Positions 7,979 through 16,289 of a stretch of 64,000 nucleotides of DNA are shown one piece after another. The translations under genes and the position numbers were made by a program. Each line of letters begins with the position of its first letter. The first letter of the stretch is position 1. The notes under the pieces are model-generated. The model did not search any database. It was not told where the DNA came from and worked only from the letters and a program-made list of their open reading frames with translations. Location of the stretch: the NCBI RefSeq assembly GCF_006540305.1, contig NZ_BJOR01000002.1:124001-188000 (forward strand), read 5' to 3'. Source of the DNA: Streptomyces sp. 6-11-2 (lineage in GTDB: Bacteria > Actinomycetota > Actinomycetes > Streptomycetales > Streptomycetaceae).

Positions 7979-8485
7979 ATGACGACCGACTCGGCCGAAG
8001 CGATATCCGTATTCCCCGGACAGGGGCGGCCGGGCCAGCGGATCGGCAACGTCCTCGCCTGGTCGACCACGCCCGTTCTGGTGGTCGTCCCGGCGATGCT
8101 CGTGAGGGCCGGCCTGGTCGGCGACGGGCTGTGCCTGCTGGGGCTGTTCTCGCTCCTGCTCGGTGCCACGGCGGTGTACTGCGTCAATCAGGGCCGGCAC
8201 GCACGACTGCACGAGGGCGACCTGCTCTCCGCCCGCACGCTCACCAGCCGACGTACGGTCGATCTCACCCGGCTCAAGAAGGTCGGCCGCCTGGAGGCCT
8301 CCGGACGCGGTACTGCCGCTGACTGGCTCGTCCTCACGGACGTACACGGCACCCGAATCATCGTCGACAAGCAGCTTGCGGGTGGCCGAGGAACGACTGA
8401 TGACGCCGTGCGCGAGGTTCTGAAGCGGCACTCGGGTCCACCTGTTCTCGTCTCCGACCGGGCGGCCGGGCGGCCGAGCGGTTGA
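7979..8485 (+). CDS. Two-helix membrane protein of unknown function
   Basis: This 168-residue protein has an N-terminal cytoplasmic segment and two adjacent hydrophobic helices (VLVVVPAMLVRAGLVG and CLLGLFSLLLGATAVYCV, about residues 33-68). A soluble domain follows, with RTVDLTRLKKVGRLEASGRG and LVLTDVHGTRIIVDK, resembling the beta-rich domains of bacterial PH-like membrane proteins. Similar proteins are widespread in Streptomyces without a known role. I recognise no catalytic motif. Confidence 0.7.
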   Translation: MTTDSAEAISVFPGQGRPGQRIGNVLAWSTTPVLVVVPAMLVRAGLVGDGLCLLGLFSLLLGATAVYCVNQGRHARLHEGDLLSARTLTSRRTVDLTRLKKVGRLEASGRGTAADWLVLTDVHGTRIIVDKQLAGGRGTTDDAVREVLKRHSGPPVLVSDRAAGRPSG

Positions 8486-8487
8486 GT

Positions 8488-8640
8488 GTGGCCGTGGGCC
8501 GGCGGGGCGGCCGGATACGGCCCGGACGCTCCGGATCCAACGAGCACGCCGCGTTCCTCCCGCTGCTCCTGGCCCTGGCAGGCGCGCCAGCGAGCGTTGG
8601 TCTGCTGCTTGTGAGCCTGGCGCTCGGGGGCGTTCTGTGA
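8488..8640 (+). CDS. Possible small single-helix membrane protein
   Basis: A GTG at 8488 opens a 50-codon frame that ends just before a strong terminator. The product has a basic N-terminus (GRRGGRIRPGRSG) and a C-terminal hydrophobic stretch (AAFLPLLLALAG...SVGLLLVSLALGGVL) that could span the membrane once or twice. It follows the preceding membrane protein gene by 2 nt, which would fit translational coupling. No family is recognised and the frame could be chance. Confidence 0.35.
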   Translation: MAVGRRGGRIRPGRSGSNEHAAFLPLLLALAGAPASVGLLLVSLALGGVL

Positions 8641-8646
8641 CGCCGG

Positions 8647-8680
8647 GGGCCTTCCCGGGCAGCGCTGCCCGGGAAGGCCC
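8647..8680 (+). terminator. Perfect 34-nt palindromic terminator
   Basis: A 17-bp perfect inverted repeat (GGGCCTTCCCGGGCAGC with its complement) sits between convergent genes ending at 8640 and 8702. Without a T-tract it is the usual Streptomyces hairpin terminator and is probably bidirectional. Confidence 0.75.
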
Positions 8681-8701
8681 TTCCCCGATGGGGTGGTGGT
8701 C

Positions 8702-9763
8702 TCAACTGACCTGGAGAGTCAGGGCCTTGGGCCAGTGGGCCTGGTCCAGGTGGGCGAACAGGCTCTTGATGTGGCCGGGAGCGAGTTTGACGCAGCCCTC
8801 GGACTTGTAGTCGTTGTCACCGCGCCACAGGCTGGTGCCGTTCTTGGTCATCTTGCTGTGGATGAACAGGTCGCCGCGCTTGACGGCCTTCTGGCCGGGC
8901 CTGGGGTGGCAGGTCTTGTCGGCGAGGTGGATCGCGTACCCCTTGATCCTGGTGTCGCGGTTGGTCTGGTGCCCGAGGATCTTGTAGGTGCCGCTGGGCA
9001 GCCATCCCGTTTTGCCGGCGCACTCGTCCGTGCTGCCCATTCCGGATCCCGCGCGGTAGCTGTCGACGAGACGGCCGTCGCGGTACAGGGCGAGCTTCGA
9101 CCTGTCCGGGTGCTGCCGGTTCTTGGTGAACTTCAGTACGTATCCGTGGGGCGCGGGCACGGCACCGGTGGAGCCGTTGACCAGGACGTTCCAGGTGTCG
9201 GGTCCGACGACGCCGTCCGCGCGCAGGTGGTGCCGGCTCTGGAAGGCCTTCACCGCGGCGACGGTGCGGCTGCCGTACACGCCGTCCGCCTTCACCGTGT
9301 GCCCCCGCGCGGTCAGCAGTTGCTGGGCCGCGGTGACCGCGTGCCCGCGGCTGCCGGAGCGCACGCTGACGGTCAGCGCGTTCCAGGTGCCGGGTCCGAC
9401 GACGCCGTCCGCGCGCAGGTGCTGGCGGCTCTGGAAGGCCTTCACCGCGGCGACGGTGCGGCTGCCGTACACGCCGTCCGCCTTCACCGTGTGCCCCCGC
9501 GCCGTCAGCAGGTGCTGGGCGGCGCTGACCACCACTCCGCGGCTGCCGGAGCGCAGCGCGGGCCACTGCCGGGCGTGCGAGACGCCGACGGCCTTGGCGC
9601 CGCTGTGGGTGGCGTCCAGCGGCTGGGCCAGGCGTGCCCGACGGGTGCTGTCGGCGTCGTGGGCGGCGGCGGTACCGCCCGCCAGGCCGATCGTGGAGAG
9701 GATTCCGGTGGAGGCGGCTGCGACGGCCACCACGCGCAGACTCGTGCGGTACTTCGTGTTCAT
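8702..9763 (-). CDS. Secreted L,D-transpeptidase with two peptidoglycan-binding domains
   Basis: The ATG at 9763 follows AAAGGA. The 353-residue product has a Sec signal peptide (basic MNTKYRTSLRVV, hydrophobic core, AAAHA-type cleavage near residue 34). It then has two tandem PG_binding_1 domains, each with SGSRG...LLTARGHTVKADGVYGSRT...KAFQSR...GVVGP-x-TWN. The C-terminal YkuD-type catalytic domain carries GDLFIHSKMTKNG and the nucleophile motif SEGCVKL. It is expected to act on peptidoglycan outside the cell, forming 3-3 crosslinks or anchoring proteins. The two binding domains are almost identical over a 192-bp repeat, which suggests recent duplication. Confidence 0.88.
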   Translation of the reverse strand: MNTKYRTSLRVVAVAAASTGILSTIGLAGGTAAAHDADSTRRARLAQPLDATHSGAKAVGVSHARQWPALRSGSRGVVVSAAQHLLTARGHTVKADGVYGSRTVAAVKAFQSRQHLRADGVVGPGTWNALTVSVRSGSRGHAVTAAQQLLTARGHTVKADGVYGSRTVAAVKAFQSRHHLRADGVVGPDTWNVLVNGSTGAVPAPHGYVLKFTKNRQHPDRSKLALYRDGRLVDSYRAGSGMGSTDECAGKTGWLPSGTYKILGHQTNRDTRIKGYAIHLADKTCHPRPGQKAVKRGDLFIHSKMTKNGTSLWRGDNDYKSEGCVKLAPGHIKSLFAHLDQAHWPKALTLQVS

Positions 9764-10001
9764 GGCGGTTGGTCCTTTCGTGTCATGTCTCCTGGCACGT
9801 CCATGACGCGCCAGGGCATGGCGCGACCAGGGACTTCGCAGGAGGGGATCGGCCGGGACGCTCTCACCGGCCGACGACAACTTTGGACCATGTTCCGAGC
9901 CGGATCTACGCTGTGCGCGGTACCGGCCATACGTGCATATACGCGGCTCTGTGTATGGGCTCTGACCTGGTACTTCGAAACGGGACAGAGGGAGCGCGCG
10001 G

Positions 10002-10916
10002 GTGGACACCCAGCCTCGGAACGACGCCGCCAGCGGCCAGGAGCCGTCGACACCCGCAGGGGTCGAGCTGGGGCAGACACTCAAACGGTGGCGCGAGGAG
10101 AGCAACCGGAGTCAGAGTTCGGTCGCCAGGAAGCTGGGGACCAGGCAGCCGACGGTCTCACGGTGGGAATCGGGGACCACGGTCCCCACGGTCGAAGTGA
10201 TCCGAGAGCTCTGGCGGATCCGTACGCAGCCCACCGGCACGCCGTCGAGCGACACGGAACTCGACCGGGCCCTGGATCTGCACCGGTACGCGGAGACGGA
10301 ACGCGGCCGCGGCCCCAAGCCGCCCCCGCCCCCCACACCACCCCCGGCAACGGCGGCAGCGCCCTCACCCGCGCCGGCGGACGCCGTACCGCGGCAGGCG
10401 GGAAGGAAGCGGACCCCGTTGACGGTCCTCGCGGCCGCAGGGGTGGTCGTCGCCCTGGTGGCCACCTTCCTGACCTGGCACTTCACAGACTCCACTCAGA
10501 AAGCGGGTGGCACGAACCGCCCTTCGGCATCCGCGCCGCCTCGTCCCGCGCCACCCGCCACATGCAGCGGCGCCTCCTGCACCTCCGTGGAGCCCACCAC
10601 CACGGTGTGCGCGCAGGACGCCGCCACCACCTACACCGGCCGTGGCTACGGAGTTCTCGTCGAGCTGCGCTACAGCCCTCGCTGCCGTTCCGCCTGGGCC
10701 AGGATGCGCGGCACCTCACCCGGAGACCGCATCATGCTCACCGTCGAGCACGACGAGGAGAACTCACAGGAGTACCGCCAGCAGACCGGCAAGACCGCTC
10801 ACACCCCCATGGCCCACGTCGACGAGCTCACCAGCGTCCGCGCCTGCGCCATCGTCGACGGCCGCGGCACGATCTGCGCCACCAAGGCCGCCTCCGCCAT
10901 TCCACGGTTGTCATGA
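10002..10916 (+). CDS. XRE-family HTH membrane-anchored regulator with DUF2690 domain
   Basis: A GTG start at 10002 follows GAGGGAG. The 304-residue protein has four parts: a helix-turn-helix (about residues 22-75, QSSVARKLGTRQPTVSRWESG), a Pro/Ala linker, one transmembrane helix (TVLAAAGVVVALVATFLTW, about 142-160), and an extracytoplasmic DUF2690 domain. That domain has paired cysteines and the family pattern GVLVELRYSPRCRSAWARM. Such proteins are abundant in Streptomyces and are thought to link an outside signal to DNA binding inside. It is divergent from the L,D-transpeptidase gene, which may be its target. The 238-nt gap between them holds both promoters. Confidence 0.85.
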   Translation: MDTQPRNDAASGQEPSTPAGVELGQTLKRWREESNRSQSSVARKLGTRQPTVSRWESGTTVPTVEVIRELWRIRTQPTGTPSSDTELDRALDLHRYAETERGRGPKPPPPPTPPPATAAAPSPAPADAVPRQAGRKRTPLTVLAAAGVVVALVATFLTWHFTDSTQKAGGTNRPSASAPPRPAPPATCSGASCTSVEPTTTVCAQDAATTYTGRGYGVLVELRYSPRCRSAWARMRGTSPGDRIMLTVEHDEENSQEYRQQTGKTAHTPMAHVDELTSVRACAIVDGRGTICATKAASAIPRLS

Positions 10917-10922
10917 CCGGGC

Positions 10923-12029
10923 ATGATTCCCACCGTGGGTGAGGAACATGAGGAAGAGGGTCGTCACGGACAGGCCCGGTACACGCTGACGGATACGAAG
11001 CACGGCCAGGTCTGGGGTGTCTGCGCCGAGGTGGAGGGACTGTTCGGGGAGCCCCGGCGCGGCACGTACGAACTCTTCGGCTGGGTTCCGGAAGGAGACG
11101 AGGTACGTGGCTGGGCCGGCAGCCGGGTATGGCTGGTGCCGGAGGACGAGGACCTCGGGCCCTGGCTCCTCGAGGACGCGGAGAGCCTGGGTCAACACCC
11201 CGGGACGGACGGTCCGGTGCTCACCGGTCTCGACGACTGCGAGGGCCCGCCCGTCGGGCACCGGGGCTCCGTCCGACTGCACGACCAGCACCGATGGCTG
11301 GGCACCTGCCGGGAGTTCGCCCGTGTCCTGCCGCCCGAGCGGGTCGAACCCCCGCTGGTCCTGAGGGACCTCGTCCCGGGTGAGGCGCTGCGGCGAGCGC
11401 TGACGGCGGGGACCCGGCGGGCGCTGGACCTGGAGGAGGCCGCCCTGGTGATACGGGACGACAGCGGTGAGCCGCTCGCCCGGCTGCTGCTGTGGACCAG
11501 GGTCGACGCGTGCCACCCGTCCGCACCCGAGGCGGGCTTGATCGACTTGGAGCTGGACGGCCGGTTCTTCACGCCCGTGCCCGAACACGCCCGGCCGGTC
11601 TGGGAGCAGTGGCTCGCCGGGCCGCCGGAGACACCCGGTGCGTGGGCCGGCCTCGACACCCGGAGGCGCGAGGCCTGGCTGGACGTCGTCCAGGAGCGGG
11701 CCTTCCGACGCCCGCGCCCCGACCAGCCGGCCGGTCACGTGTACGAGCTCGACGGCCGGCACATCACCGACGTTCCGGGGCTCCACCTGGCCCTCGGCGA
11801 GGCCGTGAACGGGCCGGGCGGCTACTTCGGCGGCTGCCTGGCCGCCCTCGACGACTGCCTGCGCGGCAGGTTCGGCTACACCTCTCCGGGAACGCTGCTC
11901 TGGCGGGATGCGGCAACCGCGCGCCAGCACCTGTCCCGCACCTTGACGCCGGAGGGACAGCCGTACGACCTGTTCGCCGAAGTGCTCGACACCCTGACCG
12001 GGGGCGGGATGCGCGTCGACTTGGCCTGA
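10923..12029 (+). CDS. Barstar-family (RNase inhibitor) domain protein with long N-terminal region
   Basis: This 368-residue protein ends in a barstar-like domain (about residues 270-350: HVYELDGRHITDVPGLHLALGEAVNGPGGYFGGCLAALDDCL split over two elements). It keeps the acidic helix that in barstar blocks the barnase active site. The first ~260 residues are acidic and Trp-rich and repeat the theme of a folded binding module; I recognise no family there. Barstar domains inhibit secreted RNases or serve as immunity proteins. No barnase gene is adjacent. The gene begins 6 nt after the DUF2690 regulator, so the two may be cotranscribed. Confidence 0.78.
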   Translation: MIPTVGEEHEEEGRHGQARYTLTDTKHGQVWGVCAEVEGLFGEPRRGTYELFGWVPEGDEVRGWAGSRVWLVPEDEDLGPWLLEDAESLGQHPGTDGPVLTGLDDCEGPPVGHRGSVRLHDQHRWLGTCREFARVLPPERVEPPLVLRDLVPGEALRRALTAGTRRALDLEEAALVIRDDSGEPLARLLLWTRVDACHPSAPEAGLIDLELDGRFFTPVPEHARPVWEQWLAGPPETPGAWAGLDTRRREAWLDVVQERAFRRPRPDQPAGHVYELDGRHITDVPGLHLALGEAVNGPGGYFGGCLAALDDCLRGRFGYTSPGTLLWRDAATARQHLSRTLTPEGQPYDLFAEVLDTLTGGGMRVDLA

Positions 12030-12050
12030 TCGCTGACGGCGAGGCGCGGG

Positions 12051-13526
12051 TCAGCCGCAGTGCAGCAGGGTCATGAAGCCGTAGTCCATGTGGAGTTGCT
12101 GGTGGCAGTGGAACAGGGACAGGCCCGGCTGGTCGGCGGTGAAGTCGAAGTCGAGGGTCTGGTAGCCGCCGAGCATGACGACGTCCTTGTGCAGGCCGTG
12201 GGTCGGGGTCCCGGCGATGTGGGTGACTTCGAAGGTGTGGCGGTGCAGGTGGAGGGGGTGGACGTCGTCGGTCGCGTTGCGGAACCGCATCCGATAGCGG
12301 CTTCCACGGTCGATGTCCAGCACCGGCTTGTCGGTGTCCATGGAGAAGGGCACGCCGTCGAGGGTCCAGATGTTGAAGCCCTTGTCGGCGGCGTTGCGTT
12401 TCTCCACCAGCAGGTCGAAGGTGTGGTCGGGCCGCCGGGCGGTGGCACCCGCGCGGGCGAAGGTGCGGTAGTCCCAGGTGGATGTGCGCGGTGCGGTCCA
12501 TTGCGGGGAGCCGCCGCGGCCGGCGTACTCCACCACGGTGCCCATTCCGTTCTTCCGGTCGTCGTCGGCCAGGTCCCCCAGTACCCACACACCCGGATGG
12601 TTCATCTCCACCAGGGCCGAGACGCGTTCGGCGGTGCCGATCCACAGCACCGGCACGTCGGCGCGGCGGGGTACCGGGTTGCCGTCGAGGGCGACCACTT
12701 CGAAGCTGTGGCCGGGCAGGGCCAGGCTGCGGATCTCGGTGGCGCTGGCGTTGAGGACGTGGAGCAGCACGCGCTGCCCGGACTTGACCTTGATCGGCGG
12801 TCCGTGGCCCAGTTTGCGGCCGTTGACACTGAACGCGGTGTAGCCGACCTCGTAGCCGTGCGGCATCCCCCGGGCCAGTGAGCCGGCCATCGCCTTCTCG
12901 CCCCTGCGCTTCAGGGCCGGCACCTCGGAGCCGGCCAGGAAGTTCTGGGCCATGTCCCCGCCCTGGCTGAAGGCGGGCCCGAACTCCTTCAGCACCAGGA
13001 AGACCTCCTGGTCGTAGGCGCCCGGGTGGGCCTTCGGCTCGATGTGGACCGGGCCTGCCTGACCGGTGTAGGTACCCAGACCCAGGTCGTCATGTGCTGC
13101 CACATGGGTGTGGTAGAAGCGGAAACCGGCCGGTCCGGGCGTGAACGACAGGCGCCGCGTCCCGTGTGCGGGGATGTACGGGGTGCCCTCCTCCGCCGCT
13201 CCGTCCACTTCGGCGGGAACCCGCTGGCCGTGCCAGTGGAGCAGTTCGGGGGTGCCGGTGTCGTTGTGGACGTCGACCACGACCGGGCGGCCTTCGGTGA
13301 ACCGCAGCAGCGGACCGGGGAACTGCCCGTTGTACGTCGTGGTGGACACGATCGTGTCCGGCGCGAGCTCGACGAGCCCGGTCCCGATCCGCACGGTGTA
13401 GTCCGCCTCGCCCGGAGCATCGGGCAAGGCGGACGGAGCCGTGGAGGCGGAGGCCGGCCTTGCGGCGCCACCGGCCAGCAGAGCCAGGCCACCGAGCTTG
13501 AGGACGTCGCGACGGGTGATCTGCAC
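12051..13526 (-). CDS. Tat-exported multicopper oxidase (laccase/bilirubin-oxidase-like)
   Basis: This 491-residue protein has a twin-arginine signal (MQITRRDVLKLGGLALLAGG) and three cupredoxin domains. All four copper-binding motifs are present: LHWHGQ, FYHTHV, HPLHLHRHTFEV and FHCHQQLHMDYGF. Together they give the type 1 site and the trinuclear cluster. In the last motif the position of the axial type 1 ligand holds Phe instead of Met, which in the family goes with a higher redox potential. It should oxidise phenols, metals or bilirubin-like compounds outside the cell using O2. It is monocistronic, convergent with the barstar gene 22 nt away. Confidence 0.93.
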   Translation of the reverse strand: MQITRRDVLKLGGLALLAGGAARPASASTAPSALPDAPGEADYTVRIGTGLVELAPDTIVSTTTYNGQFPGPLLRFTEGRPVVVDVHNDTGTPELLHWHGQRVPAEVDGAAEEGTPYIPAHGTRRLSFTPGPAGFRFYHTHVAAHDDLGLGTYTGQAGPVHIEPKAHPGAYDQEVFLVLKEFGPAFSQGGDMAQNFLAGSEVPALKRRGEKAMAGSLARGMPHGYEVGYTAFSVNGRKLGHGPPIKVKSGQRVLLHVLNASATEIRSLALPGHSFEVVALDGNPVPRRADVPVLWIGTAERVSALVEMNHPGVWVLGDLADDDRKNGMGTVVEYAGRGGSPQWTAPRTSTWDYRTFARAGATARRPDHTFDLLVEKRNAADKGFNIWTLDGVPFSMDTDKPVLDIDRGSRYRMRFRNATDDVHPLHLHRHTFEVTHIAGTPTHGLHKDVVMLGGYQTLDFDFTADQPGLSLFHCHQQLHMDYGFMTLLHCG

Positions 13527-13772
13527 GGTCTGCTTCCTTCCTGGTCAGGGACCCGAAGAAGCCCCCAGCAGACATCGGGCCCGGATTCGCCCCCTTTGTG
13601 ACCAGTGTCCGCCTCCGTGGAAGTGCCGGGCGAGATCGAGAATCCGGCCCCCTCCGCCCGGTCTCGCCTTCTGTGTCGTACGAGCCGCTGCTCTCAGCCG
13701 GGGGCAGGGGACTGCGCGGAATGTCACCGCACCGTCGGGCTTCGGCGTGCAGCGCGCTGCGCATGGACCTCG

Positions 13773-13814
13773 GTGGGCCCGGCCCCGGATCGAATGATCC
13801 CGGGCCGGGACCCA
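13773..13814 (-). terminator. Long imperfect hairpin, likely terminator of the AhpD-like gene
   Basis: GTGGGCCCGGCCCCGGATC pairs, with a few bulges, with GATCCCGGGCCGGGACCCAC around a GAAT loop. It lies 20 nt past the stop of the AhpD-like gene and is read in its direction. Confidence 0.6.
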
Positions 13815-13834
13815 CTCGGCCGTAGCTCAGCAGC

Positions 13835-14320
13835 TCAGTCGAACGCGGCGGCGAACATGCCGGGCTCGTAGGAGCCGCCCTGCTGGTGCGCGATCACGGC
13901 GAGCCGGTTGGCCGCGTTGATCAGGGCGACCAGGGCGACCAGTGCGGCGATCTGGTCGTCGTCGTAGTGCTTGCGCACCTGGGCCCAGGTCTCGTCGGAC
14001 ACGCCCTGACAGGCGTCGGCGAGCCGGGTTCCCTCTTCGGCGAGCGCCAGGGCGGCCCGCTCGGCTTCGGTGAACACGGTGGACTCGCGCCAGACCGCGA
14101 CGAGGTTGAGCCGTACGGCGGTTTCACCGGCGGCCGCCGCCTCCTTGGTGTGCATGTCGACGCACCAGCCGCAGCCGTTGATCTGGCTGGCGCGCAGCGC
14201 CACCAGTTCCTGCGTGGACCTCGGCAGCGGCGACTGCTGGACCACCAGGCCGGCGCCTGCGAACCGCTTGGCGAACTTGGCGCCGATCTCGTTCTCGAAC
14301 AGGTTGAACCGAGCGTTCAT
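13835..14320 (-). CDS. Carboxymuconolactone decarboxylase/AhpD-like alkylhydroperoxidase
   Basis: I start at 14320 (MNARFNLFENEIG), the usual beginning of the family. The 161-residue, all-helical protein has LVALRASQINGCGWCVDMHTKEA, split around the CGWC redox pair and the conserved His seven residues on, the catalytic signature of AhpD-like thiol peroxidase partners. This is the 'C' protein of the COE group (carboxymuconolactone decarboxylase, oxidoreductase, epimerase) controlled by ECF41 sigma factors. The decayed ECF41 remnant just upstream at 14431-14704 supports that link. It probably protects against organic peroxides. Confidence 0.88.
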   Translation of the reverse strand: MNARFNLFENEIGAKFAKRFAGAGLVVQQSPLPRSTQELVALRASQINGCGWCVDMHTKEAAAAGETAVRLNLVAVWRESTVFTEAERAALALAEEGTRLADACQGVSDETWAQVRKHYDDDQIAALVALVALINAANRLAVIAHQQGGSYEPGMFAAAFD

Positions 14321-14375
14321 GATGTCGTCCCCACTCGTCACTCGCTGGTTGTCGTGTTGCGCTGGACGAACACGA

Positions 14376-14402
14376 GATGCCGGCGACCCGCTCCTTGTGA
14401 CG
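14376..14402 (-). promoter_or_regulatory. Possible ECF41-type promoter of the AhpD-like gene
   Basis: On the minus strand CGTCACA, 16 nt, then CATC lies 56 nt before the start codon. The reported ECF41 promoter is TGTCACA-N16-CGTC, so each element has one mismatch. Placement and spacing are right, but the match is only suggestive. Confidence 0.35.
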
Positions 14403-14430
14403 GAGCGGCAGTGTGACGTGCGCCACAAAT

Positions 14431-14704
14431 GTGCTGTTCACCGTCGCCTGCGAGATGCTCGGCACTGTCATCGACGTGAGTCCTACGTGGCCCCTGGCTG
14501 CCCGAGCCGCCGCTGCTGACCGCCCCGGACGTGGCCGAGGACGTCGAGCCGGCCGACAGCGTCTCCATGACGATGCTGCCGGTGCTGGAGACACTCACGC
14601 GGACCGAGCGGGCGCTGGTCATGCTGCGCGAGGTGTTCGACCTCGGGTACGACGAGACCGCCGCAGCCGTCGACAAGAGCGAACACGGGCGCGGTGTGCG
14701 ATGA
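14431..14704 (+). pseudogene. Decayed ECF41-type RNA polymerase sigma factor
   Basis: The stretch encodes LFTVACEMLG at its start, then jumps to ESYV and, after losing one G near 14495, to PWLPEPPLLTAPDVAEDVE. It continues with SVSMTMLPVLETLTRTERA and LREVFDLGYDETAAAVDKS before a stop. These match, in order, pieces of the intact ECF41 sigma factor at 43009-43905 (LLFTVAYEMLG, AYVGPWLPEPLLTAPDV, LREVFEVGYDEIAAAVDKS). Region 2 is largely deleted, there is a frameshift, and the DNA-binding helix and SnoaL-like C-terminal domain are missing. It is divergent from its presumed target, the AhpD-like gene. Confidence 0.8.
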
Positions 14705-14733
14705 GTTCTGGGCGCCGCGGGAGTCCAGCGTTC

Positions 14734-15603
14734 ATGACGACTCGGATCCTCCAGACTCCCGAAGCCGACCTCGCCTACGACGTCCACGGCCCGCTGCCGA
14801 CCGCCGACGGACGCCCACCGCTGGTCATGATCGGCCAGCCCATGGACGCCGGCGGCTTCCGCACCCTGGCGTCACACTTCCCCGACCGCACCGTGGTCAC
14901 CTACGACCCGCGCGGTCTCGGCCGCAGCACCCGCAAGGACGGCCGGCTCGACCACGCGCCCGAGCATCAGTCCGCCGACGTGCACGCCGTGATCGAGGCG
15001 CTCGGAACGGGCCCGGTCGAGATGTTCGCGAGCAGCGGCGGCGCCGTGACCGCGCTCGCCCTCGTGGCGGCGTACCCCGACGACGTGACCACCCTGGTGG
15101 CGCACGAGCCGCCGCTCATCCCGGTACTGCCCGACGCCGTGGCCGCCGAGCGTGCCCGGGCCGCCGTCCGGCAGGCGTACCAGGACAAAGGCTGGGGCGC
15201 CGGCATGGCGGCGTTCATCGCGATGACCTCGTGGCGGGGCGAGTTCACCGACGCCTACTTCGCCCAACCCGCTCCGGATCCGGCCGCGTTCGGGATGCCG
15301 ACCGAGGACGACGGCTCCCGTGACGATCCGCTGCTCTCCGACCGGTCCTGGGCGGTCAGCGGCTACCGACCCGACATCGATGCCCTGAACTCCGCGCCGA
15401 CGCGGGTCCTGATCGCCGTCGGTGAGGAGACCCTCGACACCTTCACCGGACGCACCTCGGAGGCGGCGGCCGCACTGCTCGGCCGGCAGGCGACCGTGTT
15501 CCCCAGCCACCACGGTGGCTTCCTCGGCGGCGAGTCCGGCTACGCCGGCAAGCCCGAGGCCTTCGCGCGCAGGCTGCGCGAGGTCCTCGACGACGCTCGC
15601 TGA
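14734..15603 (+). CDS. Alpha/beta-fold hydrolase
   Basis: The 289-residue protein (start MTTRILQTPEADLAYDVHG; an ATG at 14701 would add 11 residues) has the fold's landmarks. These are PPLVMIGQPMDAGGF (oxyanion region), VTYDPRGLGRS and the nucleophile elbow MFASSGGAVTALAL, in which the usual G-x-S-x-G first Gly is Ala. The late acid and His regions follow (VLIAVGEE, PSHHGGFLGG). The substrate is unknown. It directly follows the decayed sigma factor and could be its former downstream neighbour. Confidence 0.85.
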   Translation: MTTRILQTPEADLAYDVHGPLPTADGRPPLVMIGQPMDAGGFRTLASHFPDRTVVTYDPRGLGRSTRKDGRLDHAPEHQSADVHAVIEALGTGPVEMFASSGGAVTALALVAAYPDDVTTLVAHEPPLIPVLPDAVAAERARAAVRQAYQDKGWGAGMAAFIAMTSWRGEFTDAYFAQPAPDPAAFGMPTEDDGSRDDPLLSDRSWAVSGYRPDIDALNSAPTRVLIAVGEETLDTFTGRTSEAAAALLGRQATVFPSHHGGFLGGESGYAGKPEAFARRLREVLDDAR

Positions 15604-15692
15604 CGACCGTCTCCCCCCGGCCCGGTGCGACCGCCAACGGGTCGGAGGGAGGCACCGGGTGTGGCCGCCGCGAGGAGCTCGGGGAAGACGGC

Positions 15693-16289
15693 TCAGAACT
15701 TGCCCGTCTGCTCCGCCGTTCGGTGCCCCAGCCGCCGGCTGAACTCCGCGCGGAAGCCGGCGGAGAGCGGTGGCCACCCCCAGAAGTCGAAAGCGAGGGC
15801 GCCCACCGCGAAACCGGAGTCCCACCGCCACTCGGTGACCGGGACCGAGGCACCGCAGGCGGAGCAGGGGACACCGCCCTCACCCGTGTCCTTCCAGGCG
15901 GCGATGCCGTCCCGGAACGGCCGCCAGACCTCCTCGTCCGCCTCGCACTCCTCGGGGTAGCCGATGATCACGGTCCTGGTCTCGCACCGCGGGCAGACGG
16001 CGTACTCCGCTTCGTCCATTCCCTGACCCCCGCAGTGGTGGTCGCGTCCGACGATCACGGCCACCGGGCCCGGCCGCCAGTCCGGGTCCGAGGAGTCGGC
16101 GACGGCCCGCGCCCAGTCCGGGCCCGGCACATGGCCCTCATCCACGTTCAGGCTGTACACCCCGTCGCCGGACGTCTCACGCGTGATCAGGCCCTCGGTG
16201 ACGAGCCAATCGACCATCCGATCCGCGAGCGGCCCGGCCTCCTCACCGCTCACCTCGACGTCGACGATCCGCTCGAAGAAATCCCCCAT
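15693..16289 (-). CDS. Conserved hypothetical protein with two zinc-ribbon CxxC pairs
   Basis: The 198-residue acidic protein has an N-terminal helical part (MGDFFERIVDVEVSGEEAGPLADRMVDWLV). Two knuckles follow, CPRCETR (about residue 100) and CSACGAS (about 143), which could bind one zinc, and then a Trp/Phe-rich C-terminus. Similar proteins occur singly in Streptomyces; no function is known to me. The start overlaps the end of the amidase gene upstream by 47 nt. Confidence 0.7.
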   Translation of the reverse strand: MGDFFERIVDVEVSGEEAGPLADRMVDWLVTEGLITRETSGDGVYSLNVDEGHVPGPDWARAVADSSDPDWRPGPVAVIVGRDHHCGGQGMDEAEYAVCPRCETRTVIIGYPEECEADEEVWRPFRDGIAAWKDTGEGGVPCSACGASVPVTEWRWDSGFAVGALAFDFWGWPPLSAGFRAEFSRRLGHRTAEQTGKF

